DNA of 64,000 nt from Phellopilus nigrolimitatus (lineage: Eukaryota; Basidiomycota; Agaricomycetes; Hymenochaetales; Hymenochaetaceae): positions 1 to 64,000 of the forward strand of contig JAJOHG010000108.1 of NCBI GenBank assembly GCA_021029095.1, written 5' to 3'. Below are positions 1-10,564 of the stretch, piece after piece. The notes below the pieces were generated by a model. It had not been told where the DNA came from, made no database searches, and saw only the letters and a program-made list of their open reading frames with translations. Numbering within the stretch: the first letter of the stretch is position 1; each line of letters begins with the position of its first letter. Made by a program: the position numbers and the translations under genes.

Positions 1-480
1 GTCTCCTTCGACGCCTCCTTCGACGATTGCTTCGCCGCCGCCTCTGCTGTCGGCACGACGCCGTTCGTCCCTGTTCTCACGATGTTGGCCTGCGGGAGGA
101 ACTTGATCGCGAGCTGCACACGCAACGGGCGGGATCGTTACTAAGTATATTTAAAATATGTTAGTGTACAGATCGAACTGCTGAAGCCGACGCTGCTGCG
201 CACCTTCTCGCCGATGAGATTGTGGTGCGCCAATTTGACTTCGCCCATGCTTCCCGCGCCGAGCGTCTTTCCGAGCATGTAATCTCCCAACATCCGACTC
301 GAACTGCGCGGCTCCTGAGTACGGATGCTCGTGCTCGGCTCGAGCGGCGCCTGCGAGGCTGCAGGTGCATGCGCTTCTCCACGGCCATCGACGGCAGGGA
401 CGTACTGCTAGGGCACCATTGGCATTGACATAGATCGCGGCCGTGCGCCATTCACGGGAGGCTGGCGCGCGGTAGGGAGG
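1..480 (-). pseudogene. kin1: Kin1/Par-1-type protein kinase fragment joined to a samB-like leader
   Basis: The fragment runs off the left edge of the window. Its sequence matches, with substitutions and indels, the leader and N-lobe part of the larger Kin1-like pseudogene at 10570-12500, including an Ala/Ser-rich stretch, a short exon starting near 200 and the kinase entry around 220-300. The segment nearest the cassette (about 440-495) resembles the SamB-type leader of 22200-22243 rather than Kin1. No continuous frame crosses it. Kin1 kinases act in polarity and septation; this piece cannot encode a kinase. The catalytic region would lie outside the window, so an intact gene further left cannot be excluded, although the divergence argues against it. 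Confidence 0.6.
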
Positions 481-1045
481 ACATGCGTTCGAGGCGCTGA
501 AGCAGTCATTAGCATCGCGCTCGCGTTCAGACGGTTTCATTACGTACCTAGGTCTTTATTTTATCCAACCCTCCCTCTTCAGCTCTTCCAAACGCGTGGT
601 CTCGCCAGCGCGAGACGGTCTCGATCGACCAACACGAAGGAGTCAAGTTGCTGCTGTTGTTGTTGCTGTTGTTGCGGCTGCTGCGGCTGCTGCATGACCC
701 TCGTGCTGAATGGATGATTTACAAATTAATACACTAAAGGCAGGAAGGAAAAAGACCACTTACGTTTAGACAGCGGTACAAGGAGCGTAGTTGAGAAGTC
801 CGTAGTTGAGAAGTCGAGAGGTCGAGACGAAGACGAAGCACGAAGATCGACATGACGAGGACGACGCGCATCGCTGTCCTCGGGCTGTGCCGGACAGCGA
901 TCAATTCGACGATCGTCTTCATGCGTGCCAGGTCCGACAACACAGCGGAAAGTAAGTTCATATTTATATTCTACTATACAAAAATGTCTCTAAATTTCAT
1001 TTTCAGGCGCTTTCCCTCTCAGCATGGCGGCGCAACCTAGCAAAT
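480..1045. repeat. Module M, copy 1 of 7
   Basis: Cassette shared with about 6840, 12500, 18805, 22244, 30063 and 53516. Minus strand: a conserved ATG at about 697 followed by CAG/CAA (Gln) codons, then a GTACGT donor and a TTCAG acceptor (candidate intron 497-547). Plus strand: a short exon starting with ATG at 852, then a GTAAGT...TTTTCAG intron (952-1006). The plus side continues into an unidentified fragment, the minus side into kin1-bearing sequence. Between the two exons lies the constant block with a CCTAGACAG-like stretch and a GAGAAGTCGAGA purine repeat. Confidence 0.8.
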
Positions 1046-1363
1046 CGACCAGCGCCACCCTTCCTCTACTGGACCGTCTACACGCCCTTCGCGACGCGCG
1101 CCGTCCTGCACCAGAGACACCCGAGCCGTTTTCACGATGGCGCAATGGGCGGTGGGCTCGCGCGACCGCACTGACGTTGGGGCCATGAAGCGCGGCGTTC
1201 GGGTAGTAGTCGACGCCAGGCGCGCGGTGGTGCAGCCACGACGAAGAGCATACTCGGCGGGCTGGCGGCATGCGCGCGTACATGCTGAGGCGGGGAGAGC
1301 GAAGGCTGTATATTCACAAGTAGTCAGTATAGTGTGCTGTAGAGTAATATCATTTTAAGCAGA
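1046..1363 (+). other. Unidentified gene fragment plus short dispersed repeat
   Basis: Downstream of the plus-strand intron of module M copy 1 a frame stays open to a stop near 1182 and is rich in Arg and Ala; no family is recognised. From about 1255 to 1345 the sequence matches 20185-20275, including the segment around TACATGCTGAG and TCACAAGTAGTCAGTAT. It is therefore a repeat rather than a unique exon. Nothing shows that it is a working gene. Confidence 0.4.
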
Positions 1364-3010
1364 TTGCAGTTGAAGAGAGAAATATCCGCTCACTTGAGCA
1401 TGTACGCGATCGGAACACTACTCTTGCACGTACGCACTAGGCCAGACGGGTCATCTTTGAACACGATCGGGCAAGAGGGGAATGTCTGCATGAACAGTAC
1501 ATCCCCCTCGGACATCCAGAAGAACGTGAGGATTGTTATGATCGTCGCGAAATGTGGCGACGGGCCAAACCACTCGAGATCCTGTTCACAGACGGGATGT
1601 GCAGGAGCAACTGCCTCAGATCGACCGGCGTGTCGAAGAGAGGGCCATGGGCCTCCAACTCCTTCGGTTCCGCGAACACATCACTGAAATCGTCATCCAA
1701 ATCGTATAAATCGCTAGAATCCTCCCTTTAGACGTCCGCGGTGTCAGCGAACGAAGACGGGAACTGGCATGTGAAGAAATTCTCCTGTATGAATTTACGG
1801 CGGAGCTTGACAATGCTGTTATCCCGTTCTGTATGGCCGAAAAAGACGACCTGCCACTTATGGTCCACGCGCGTGAGTGTCCGCGGAGGCAGCTGCCAGA
1901 CTCTGCTCGACTGGAGCAGCTTGAGGGTATCCTTAGATGCAATGAACAAGATTATCCCAAGGCAATGAAGAAGTAGGCAGGTGAGGATTTCCGCGTCGAG
2001 GAATAAACACGGTTTGTTTTCCGTTCAGATGGTGCCGGGGCGAAAGAAATACACCTTCCTGCGGTCAGCTCCAAGAATCGATTAACGAAAGCACATATTG
2101 TGTACGCTCGCGAACTCCTTCACGGGACATCGGACTGAAGAACGGACGCGTTGACATTCATTCGGCTCGTTCGTACGCTTGCGCAGGTCCTCCGAGAACT
2201 TCTTAATCCATTTGCGCAGCTTTTCTAGCTGTTCCTTTGGCTCCTTGACGAGAAGAAGTCCTTCAAGTATGCCTCGAGAGCACCGACATCAATCTCTTTC
2301 GTCTCGAAGATGAGTGACTCGAGTTTCTCCTTCTGCTCGAACGTCACCTTCCTGTTGACCTTCTCAAAACCATTTGGAATAGGAGTGCTCTCGCCTTCAA
2401 TAGGAACGGATATATCGGTGTATACCGATTTATCTTGAAGCCAGTGGGTTAGGGGATTCCAAAACGGACGTGCGTGCTCGCGGCGCGTGCTCTCCAACTC
2501 AAATTGCGCTTCAGCCCGATGGATCCATTCCTGAAGAACTGTGCGAGGAAAGCCTGAGTCGCGCCGCGCTTGTTCGAGACATCACAATAGCAAAGAGGTT
2601 CATATCGCAAGACCATGCGCCTGGCCAGGCCTGCATGAACTCGAGAATTGCCGCGAGACACGTAATGCGATTGCCTTTACCGCGTGCCTTCGTGTCGGCG
2701 ACAGTCTTCGACACATGCGCAGTGTACTTTTCGCGCCGCTTTTCGAGCCCACCGAGCTTGACGTTGATAATAAATTGGGGGTCTCGGCAAAAGCTTCGGT
2801 GGACATAGTTTGGCAAGTAGCGAGTAGGCAGATAACGATTGAGAAAAGCGCAAAGAGGTAGACCGGCGAGAGATGGTTGACCTGTGTAATAGTACATTGA
2901 AAGTACGCCTTTACGTATGTAGGGACCATCAACTGACGAGAACTCTGCAATAGCAGGGGAAGTCAATATCAGCAGAGCGCAAATAGAAAGAACGAAACAC
3001 ACCGTTCGGG
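1364..3010 (-). pseudogene. Unidentified conserved protein, broken
   Basis: Coding-like minus-strand stretches lie in order in three frames. The first (about 2990-2500) contains a segment with VDGPYIRKG and then a Leu/Arg/Tyr-rich region. The second (2497-2225) contains NPLTHWLQDKS and FETKEIDVGALEAYLK. The third (about 2220-1540) contains LEKLRKWIKKFSEDLRKR, KVYFFRPGT, DTLKLLQSS, DLDDDFSDVFAEP and VDLRQLLLHIPSV. A stop after RPGT and frame changes near 2230 and 2090 break the reading. The order and acidic tail suggest one original protein of at least 450 residues. I do not recognise the family. It lies tail-on to an ecl1 fragment and has no intact promoter side. Confidence 0.5.
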
Positions 3011-3114
3011 AAATCTCGCAGCGCCTGCTAGAAGTCCGCGAGATTGCGCCTCTACCTCGCGCAGCTGGGCGTATTTGAGCGCGGGCTTGGATCAGAGGAG
3101 GGAGGTACGTCCAG

Positions 3115-4260
3115 TTACGTGCTACAAATCAAAGTGTCGTTGTGTCAGCATCGTCAACGAAAGCAAGAGAAAGGAATGCGGCGTACCCTGCAAGTTCATC
3201 CGCTTCTCCGGCGCGCTCATCACCGCCCCTGCTCTCGCCCTTCTTCTCCTTCCTCTCTCCCTGACTTCTGTGTCCTTTTCAATTCCTACTCGTAATGTCA
3301 CCCTCGTACCTGTACCGTCTTCGCTCGTCTCCTCGACCGGGCGATGTCACGTCCCTTCCGCCTCACCCTCGACACCCTCCTCGCACATACTTCCCATCGC
3401 GCCCGCACTCCGTTCGCGCGCTCGCATCCGAGCGCACGTCGTCGCTGACTGGTGTGGTCACTGACTAGGTCGGCGCGGACTTCGAGGCCGAGGTCGAGGT
3501 GACGAGGCCGAACGCGGGCGCGTAGCTGGTGGCGAGGCTCATGTCACTCTTCGTGCACGGTGTGGGGCTTGTGGAGGATGACGACGGGGCCCACGAAAAG
3601 CGGGTAATTCGCGTAGAGCTCGTGCGCGCTTTGCGTGCGCGTCGGCGCGCCGGGCGCGCGAACTCTCGCCACGTTGTCCGCATTTGCCTGCGGGTAAGAG
3701 GCAGTGCCATTCGAGGGCCGTCGGTGGGTCGAGATGACGCCCGCAGGTGCGCTGGGATTCGAGTTGCCGCCGTAGTTGCAGACCAAATCGCTCCAGCGAG
3801 CCGTGTCGATCGTCTCCACCTCCTTGGGTTTCGCCTCCACCTTCCCGCCCTTCTGTTCGCACAACCTTCTCTCTCTGCCTCGCCCGTGAGGTCCCAGGAC
3901 CGCCTGCGCTCCTCCTCCCTCTTCATATACTCCTCCCGCAGCCTCCTCTCCTTCGCCTGCTGACTGTCTGCTGCGCCCGAACGGAAGATCACTTGTAAAC
4001 ATCTCGCGGCCATGAGGACGCCGCCCTAGAAAAGCGCGCGCTTATCTGAGGTCGGGGGTGCCGACGCAGGCGCGGATGCGCAGTGCGGATGCAAAGGCAG
4101 CGGAGGGAGCGGCGGGCGAGCGGGGTCCGTGTATAAATTCGACAAGCCGTCGGATCGCTCTTCCTCAGGACTCCCTTCCTCGGCGAGCCCACGCATGGAC
4201 ACCAAAATCATGCCAGAGCGGCCCTATCAGGCCAATCCAATCGACGCTTCCGGTAAGGTA
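3115..4260 (-). pseudogene. Ecl1-type zinc-binding protein, fragment (copy C)
   Basis: Corresponds to the middle of the intact Ecl1-type gene at 35717-38196: the segments ERSDGLSNLYTDP, MAARCLQVIFRSG, REEERRRSWDLTGEAERE, RWSDLVCNYGGNSNP and TRTQSAHELYANYPLF are all recognisable. A stop follows DKRALF (near 4026) and a frame change falls between GEAERE and the KVEAKP segment (near 3850). The N-terminal cysteine pairs and the last exon are missing; homology ends just past the position of the final intron (near 3115). Downstream in the same orientation is the unidentified broken gene, upstream the nik1 fragment. It cannot make a zinc-binding protein. Confidence 0.8.
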
Positions 4261-4379
4261 AGGTCGACGCCGGGCGGCGCCGCTGCTGATATTCGTGCTG
4301 AACTGATGTCGACGCCAAGGCATCGCCGGAGGGCAGAGAGTCACCAGAGCAGTACCTCCGCAATCGCAGCGCGGTGCTT

Positions 4380-6640
4380 TCATCTGTACTTCGTCGCCTT
4401 CTTCCCTGCTAGCTTGTTGATCGCATTCAGCAAATCACCGCGCCTCAATGGTTCTGTAAAATTGTCCGCAGCAGTTAGTATTAAGAAAAAAAGATAAATT
4501 CAGAGCGATAAGCTCATCATAAATGCCCCCGAAGACGAAGAAAAAGGATCGGATACGCAGAAGTAGAAGAAAAGAGAAGCAACGCACTCGTAATATGGTT
4601 GTCCTGCATGGAGGCAAAAATACTTTCCATGAGAAATTGTTTAACGATTAAACTTTACTTCTATAGATAAGGGAAACGCACCATGCCCGCCTTCAAACAC
4701 CGTTCCCGGTCACCGATCACTGCAAAAATCGTATCAGTACAGTTAGAAAAGTACAAAAAGACGGTGCAAAAAACGTTCTGGCATGCGCGGTGAGTGCGAT
4801 GATGGGCGTCCGGTCGAGCCCCTCATGCAGCTCGAACGCCCGGATCAGCTCCGTCGCCTCCATACCACCCATAAACGGCATCGATACGTCCATCTATCCG
4901 CAGAGAAGTATTTTTATCAGATCCGCGGCGCACAGATCCACCACTGGGTGGCACTGCACTCACCAGTACAATGTCGAACGGCCGCCCCTGCGCAACGCGC
5001 AGCTTGAAGGAGTCCACAGCGAAACTTCCGTTCTCCACGATCTCGACAGTGTGCCCGTGCTTCTCGAGGATCTTCACCGCCAGCTTCTGATTCACGAGGT
5101 TGTCCTCCGCGAGAAGGATGTCGAACGTCACGTCGTTCGGAGCCGTGTTGCTCTCCAGCGCGCTGTTCAGAGCCGAGGACAGGTCCTGCACTGTCGCCGG
5201 CGTCGTCACTTGCGACGATTTCACTGTGTATTCGTAAATAAAAGTAAAGAAAGGGGGAAAGTGGCGACGCAAACCTGTATATCGACTGTAAGAGGGGAGG
5301 CAAACAACATTTTTAAACATGATCACGCACGCATGAGGATAAGCACGCACCTGCGCGAACAGGACGATCGGTATATATCGCAAGTGCTCGTGCTCTCGGA
5401 TTTGCCCCGTCTGTCCACAGAAAGCTCATCAATACCCGAACAATCTCCAAACATAGGCATTAGAAAGAAAGAAAAAAGACGCACCACATTGAGCGAGTCC
5501 ACGAGGATGGTGTCGATGTGCGGACAGCGCTCCTTTTCCGCAACCTGCATGATGTCCTTGACGGTGAACGGCTTGAGCCCGAGCTCGAGGATGCGGTCTA
5601 CGACGGCCGTGCGGTCCTCGAGCGTGTCTACGAACAGGATAGTCCGCTTCGAGGACGGCTGCATCTTCGCGAGCACTCTCGCTCGTGATCGTGAAGGAGA
5701 ACTTGCTGCCCTTCCCAAGCTCGCTCTCGACCCACATGTTGCCACACATCAGTGATACGAGCCGCTTCGAAATCGACAGCCTGAAGCCCGTACCACCGTA
5801 TTCTAAAAAAAAGTCATCATAACCGTCAATAAATCAGAGCCAGCGAGAAGAAAGCCAGCGCAAACTAACCCTAGTCGTCAACCCGTCCGCTTGGCAGAAC
5901 GCGTCGAAGATCAGGTTGAGCTTATCCTGCGCAATGCCGATGCCCGCGTCCCCTACGCAGAACTCGAGTTTCACCGTCGAGTCCTCGATCGAGACGAGGC
6001 GGCACGCGATTGCAACATGGCCCTTGCGCATGACCTCGCTCGGCGTGAACTTGATCGCGTTCCCGACGAGGTTCGTAATCACCTGGCGCAGGCAGAGCGA
6101 GTCGCCGATGAGCTGGTCCGGGATGTCTGGGTCGACGTCGTGCGTCAGATCGAGGTTGTTCTGCGACGCGCGCACGACGAGCGTCTTGAGGATGCCGAAC
6201 ACAGTATGGCGCAACGAGTACGAGACCCGCTCCATCGTCATTCTCCCAGCCTCAACTGTGCCGGATCAGCGTCAGTGCGTCAACACAGGTTATTTCAGGC
6301 AGAGAGAACTCACTCTTCGAGATATCCAATGTCGTCGATAACGAGCAGAAGCGACCTGGCCAGGCTATGCAGCAGTAGCAAGCTTTCGCGCTGACTCCTG
6401 TTGAGGTCGCTGTCGAGCGTGAGCTCCGTCGTACCAAAGATGCCGTTCATCGGTGTACGGATCTTATGGGAAATGTTCGCGAGGAGCTCGGACTTGCTCC
6501 TGTTCGCACGCTCGGCCGCCTCGCGCGCGGCAGTGTTCTTCTGGATCGACTCGCGCAAGTTGTACACCATATGGTTGATCTGTGTCTTGAGCGAGTCCAT
6601 CTCGCCCGATGCGTGGGCTGGGTTGAGCTGAGCAGGGTGC
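4380..6640 (-). pseudogene. nik1: Group III (Nik1/Os-1-type) hybrid histidine kinase, 3' part, broken
   Basis: Group III hybrid kinases sense osmotic stress and feed the HOG pathway. Order here: end of the HAMP linker ([15 protein letters not shown]), HisKA with the phospho-His in [12 protein letters not shown], HATPase_c with an N-box ([10 protein letters not shown]) and [13 protein letters not shown], a remnant GTG box, then the receiver (DILLAEDNLVNQK; phospho-Asp in [13 protein letters not shown]) and the tail HITKPLRRGDLL, stop at 4380. Nine exons can be followed, for example 5485-5802, 5351-5410, 4964-5223, 4682-4719, 4588-4603 and 4380-4453. Breaks: a 2-base loss near 6327 before LDISK, a frame change near 5680 before [14 protein letters not shown] changed to GTGFRL, a probable lost base at the 5869 donor and a poor donor after TAHA. 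The HAMP array is absent; the 5' end abuts an ecl1 exon. Confidence 0.9.
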
Positions 6641-6844
6641 GTGCTTGCTTGTAGCAAGATGCGCCGACTCGGCTGAGTTCAAGCGGTTGGAGCTCGAGTC
6701 GCGCTTGAGGATCTCGCGCGCGCTGGGCATCGACACGGGCCAGTACCACTCGAGATCCTTCTTGCGGCACGCCTCGCTGCAGCAGAGGGGCGTCTGCGAC
6801 TGGTCGATGACCGTGCGCGTGCGGACGAACGTGCTAGGCTGCTC
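6640..6844 (-). pseudogene. Ecl1-type 5' coding fragment (copy E)
   Basis: Short copy of the second Cys-pair region of the Ecl1-type protein, between module M copy 2 and the nik1 fragment. It contains TRTVIDQSQTPL, the recognisable RKKDLEW segment and SAREILKRDSS. It starts directly after the module intron (acceptor at 6845) and stops at the nik1 junction near 6640, where the histidine-kinase linker takes over in the same orientation. The joined frame is not continuous. Homologous to about 37690-37870 of the intact gene. Confidence 0.75.
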
Positions 6845-7376
6845 CTGTCGTCAGCATCGCGCTCGCATTCAGACGTTTCCAATACGTACCTATGTCTTTA
6901 CTCTACCTAATGTCCTCTCCGGCGTTTCCACGCGACTGGGCTCGCCAACGCAAGATGGCCTTGATCGATCGGCACGACAAGTTGCGGCGAAGCTGCCGTT
7001 GTTGCTGCTGCTGCTGCTGCCGAGGCATGATCCTCGCACCTAGACAGATAATTTACAGATTAGTACGCGAAGGGATTGAAGAAAGAGAAACAGCCTACAT
7101 TTGCAGTGACACGCGAACCGAAGTCGAGAAATCGAGAGGGCGAGAAGTCGAGACGAAGACGAAGCATAGAGATCGACATGACGAGGATGACGGTGCATCG
7201 CTGTCCACGGGCTGTGCCGGACAACGATCAAGACGACTTCGGCGACGATCGTCGTGCCAGCAAGCAGAAACAACACAGCGCAAAGTAAGTGCAGATTTCT
7301 ACTCTATTATTCAACAGGCTCCTTTAACTTTCATTTCCAGGTTCTTTCGCGCTCAGCATCGTGGCGCGGCTCGGCT
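6836..7376. repeat. Module M, copy 2 of 7
   Basis: Minus strand: conserved ATG (about 7029) followed by CCT CGG and Gln codons, then candidate intron 6845-6889 (GTACGT...GACAG) leading into the ecl1 fragment. Plus strand: exon with ATG at 7179, intron 7285-7341 (GTAAGT...TTCCAG), then the CTCAGCA motif shared by all complete copies. On the plus side this copy and copy 3 share a longer exon (to about 7445) before diverging into different genes. Confidence 0.8.
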
Positions 7377-7419
7377 CAGCACCTCTAAGGCCTTCGGCGC
7401 CGCCAGACGCTTCCTCTAC

Positions 7420-8062
7420 TGGGCCGCCCTCAGCGCTACGCACATGCTTATGACCTCGACGAAGCCACTGTGCTACTCGACTCGGAGGAGGGTCGCGCTA
7501 TCGCAAAGATGAGCCTCGCCGTGGATGACCTGCGCCGCGACCTGCATGCGCGGGGCCAGTTTGAGGCCGAAGGCGAGCACGCTCGCGAAGTTTGTCCAGA
7601 AGTGAGTGCGAAAAAGACTTTTCGCATTATGTTCTCTGAGAAAATAAGACATTATGACACGCCCGTTTTCGGTTTTGGTGGAATTACAGAGTGATCGCAG
7701 CTAGCTCAAGTTCTTGGCCGTGCTCGACGCGACATTTGCAGCACCGGCAGTCGCGGAGAAGGTGCGGGATGTACGCGGCTTGTTCCACCAGCTCGCGGAT
7801 GCGGACGGATGGCGCGATCGTGGTGCTCTGCTCGCGCTCCTGGAGCATGAGAAGCGCGTGTGCGAAAAGGGGTTCGGGTCTGACTTTGGTGAGCGCGTCT
7901 GGCTTCTAATTGGGTTTTTTCGTGAGCTGACGGTTCCTTTATTCTTATTTTCAAAATCGAGCAGAACCACAGGACGGTCTGCTGAGTCTCATCAAACTTG
8001 GGAGCGCTGTCGGTAGCGTCTGCTTCAGCACCAGCGCCGCGCGGCTTTTCTATGTGAAATTA
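7420..8062 (+). pseudogene. Unidentified protein, C-terminal exons (gene X)
   Basis: Three coding-like blocks on the plus strand: HAYDLDEATVLLDSEEG through HAREVCPE (to about 7602), then after a GTGAGTG...TTACAG intron (about 7603-7689) a block with KFLAVLDATFAAP, EKVRDVRGLFHQLAD and EKRVCEKGFGSDF, then after a second GTGAGC...AG intron (about 7889-7963) PQDGLLSLIKLGSAVG ending at a TGA near 8062. Helical, charged composition; no catalytic motif or membrane segment. The upstream side is the module M plus-strand exon and the reading frame from that exon is interrupted, so this looks like the 3' part of a gene captured behind the cassette. Family not recognised. Confidence 0.5.
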
Positions 8063-8065
8063 TGA

Positions 8066-8250
8066 CGGCATTTGCTCTAGCAAGCACTTGCAACTTCTGC
8101 TTTCTCGCGTAAAGATAAAGATATTGTTAAAGTGTTGTATATGTAGACGTGAAAACTATGCTGTAGAATGTACAGATGCGTGCTAGAAACTATTAGGAAG
8201 AAAGCGGCAGAGAGGTGCAAAGACGACAATGGGTGAGACGACAGATATGT
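8066..8250. repeat. 3'-flank repeat, first member of a pair
   Basis: About 180 bases matching 13680-13850 with small changes, from the shared TTTGCTCTAGCAAGCAC to GTGCAAAGAC. In both places it lies just after the end of a plus-strand gene fragment behind a module M copy (genes X and Y), so the two fragments share both their 5' cassette and their 3' flank. The stretch 8250-8430 after it shows no gene. Confidence 0.75.
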
Positions 8251-8429
8251 AAGGTGTGGAGAGACAAACAAAAATGGGGAATAGAAGAAGAGGATAGAAG
8301 GGAAAGCGAATAGAGTATCCTAGTCGGCCAAATCATAACGATGGTCATGGAGAAAAAGGCAATATATAAAACGCTCGCGGAATCCGCGTTGCATCTATCA
8401 CCTCAGTACCATGTCTTCACTTGCATCTG

Positions 8430-8850
8430 CACCCAAACTCAAACCCCGCAGCCGAAGCATCTCGCGTCGAACGCGGGGCGACGCGCCCGAACGATCGCGC
8501 ACCTCCAGCGCCTGGATTCGGTCTGGCAGCGCCCGCTCCCCGCCCGCATCCTCTCTGCCGCCCGCCCAAACTCAAGCGTCGCGATATGTGCCTCGCTATC
8601 CGCATCGAGCGCGGCGTACGCTGCTCCGTCGCCCGCCAGCACTTCCACCTCAGGCATCCCGACCGCCGACAGGAAGCTGCGGATGGTTACCAGATCCTCC
8701 GCCGAGAACACATTCAGGCCCGGGTTGGCGGGAGGGGAAGCACTCTCTGGTGCAGGCGCCGTTGGGCGCGGAACGCATGATTAACTGGGAACGGTGTGTT
8801 GTCGTTATCGAAGACGGTCCTGCAACCGCTGCTGCTGCTGCGCGCCGCCG
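8430..8850 (-). other. Unidentified minus-strand coding-like fragment
   Basis: A minus-strand frame of about 90 codons contains FSAEDLVTIRSFLSAVG, VEVLAGDGAAYAALDA and LEFGRAAERMRAGSG and then becomes Arg-rich. It lies downstream of the samB-like fragment in the same orientation and could be an exon of the same broken gene or another captured piece. No family recognised. Confidence 0.35.
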
Positions 8851-10560
8851 CATGTTAATAGGAATCGACATGCTCGTCGCTGGCGGACCGCCGAGAGTGT
8901 TGCCCGGGCCAAAGAACGAGGTTACAGGGTTTGCCAGCGCGATCGTATTTGAGTTGGTGCTGGGCAAACCCGCAACACGAGCATGACCATGCCCACTTGC
9001 TCCTCGAGGCCTCGCAAACTCCGAAACAGTCTGTTCGAAAGCAAGATGAGTCACTAAAGTTTCAATGGAAAACTAACTGAATGCTAACTCACCGTTGTAC
9101 CATTGTTCCAAGCAACCGAGAAGTGCGCAACAGGTTGCATGCCCGCACGAGCGGCAGCGGCTGCATATGCAAGTCGCTGGCGCTCTCTATCCCGCGCCAG
9201 CCGGCGCTCCTCCCTGTCATGCGCAACTGTCGACACTGTGCACCCTCCCGACCCGCTTCCACTCCCATCACCGACACTGGCCTTCCGCGCTGTCGCCGTC
9301 GCCTTCAGTAACCTGGCCCTATCCAACACCCGACCCGCCCTCGGTTATGTCTTCGCCCCCGCACGCACTGCACCAGAACCTATGACCCTCGCTCCATGCA
9401 CGCGACTGACATTCCTCCTCACAATTTTGCCTTCCTGCACCGTCGGCACTTGGCGAACTCTCGCGGGAACAACTCCTATTTACCACAAAGCACTAGAGTG
9501 GTTGGGGTCTTTGTGAATAGACGAATAAGAGATGATATAAAGAGATACGTACTATTAGCACACTGTTTTATCCCGCCGCGGCTCTCGTCCTTCCGGCACG
9601 CATTGCGCATAATGACGCCTACCCAATATTGAATTTCTGGCGGTAAGAAAGGCGGCGGTGACAGAAGACTACTCTCCGTCGGGCTTGGGCGAAACGTGAA
9701 GCGCTCGACGAGCGAGAACACGTTGGTCATCTGCGGTGACACCGAGCTGGACAGAGAGGTAGGGGATGGCGGATTTAGCCCAGAGGAGATCACGATGACC
9801 TTCTCCTTCTCCTTCCCGCGCCCGGTCAGCGCCTGGAAGAAGCCGTCCTTCTTGAGATCCGCTGACGCCGTCGCGGACGAGTGCGCGCTTGTCATCGCAC
9901 CGGTCCTAGTCCACGCGCCTCCTCTCCAGCTTGAACTGTCCCTCGCTCCAGCAGCCATGGCAGATGTTGATGGCGTGCCTGTGCTACCCATCGCTGTTTC
10001 CGGATGGAAGCTCAGACGCGACTTGTTGAACGCCTGGGGTACGTGCGGGTACTTGCTGAGATAGGCAAGGAGCTGCAGCAAAAGCAGGGCATCCTTTTTG
10101 CGGAATTCTCCGCACCGTGATGCTGGTGATGATGGTGTCGGTTAGTCGCACGCGGGGTGGGCCCGCCGCTGCCGGTGAAGGCGGGGCAGCATCAGCAGCG
10201 GGTAATGCCTTTGCTAGGGCACCGGGCGTCGATTGAACGAAAGACTCGAGGTTCGATCCGCCCGCGGAACCGCGAGCAGGGAGTTCCGTGCTGGACCCGC
10301 AATTCGGCACATCCATCCGCTCCGCAAACGTGCCGAGCTCCGGTGCAGCCCAAGTAGGCGGCTCGCGCTCGCTGTGCACGCTACCGCGAGCGCCGCCCCA
10401 GGCGCGGGGCACCGACACCGTCATCAGACGTTGGCTGAGACTGGCTGCGACGGTGCGTCGATGCCGGTTGCGCGCATGGCATTGCTGTCTTCGCGAGCGT
10501 GCTCGCCGAACCGGCTGAAGGAGTGTTGCCAATAGCGTCAGCTTAAGCACCAGCGTCGCG
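8850..10560 (-). pseudogene. samB: SamB/Mub1-like MYND zinc-finger protein, C-terminal half (copy A), broken
   Basis: SamB/Mub1 proteins combine an armadillo-like N-terminus with a MYND zinc finger; yeast Mub1 works with Ubr2 in ubiquitination. Seen here in order: SNLESFVQSTPGAL, LLLLQLLAYLSKYPHV, RGKEKEKVIV, TNVFSLVERFTFRPSP, LPPEIQYWVGVIMRNACRK, an intron (GTACGT...CTCTAG, about 9485-9558), then the MYND finger with LCGK, FPREFAKCRRCRKAK and CQSRAWSEGHRFWC, and a tail with RDRERQRLAYAAAAARA. Breaks: TGG to TAG after LCGK, and a frame change inside the finger after RCRKAK. The 5' end is fused near 10565 to a kin1 fragment. Parts recur at 20350-22243 and 29061-30062. Confidence 0.82.
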
Positions 10561-10564
10561 CGCG

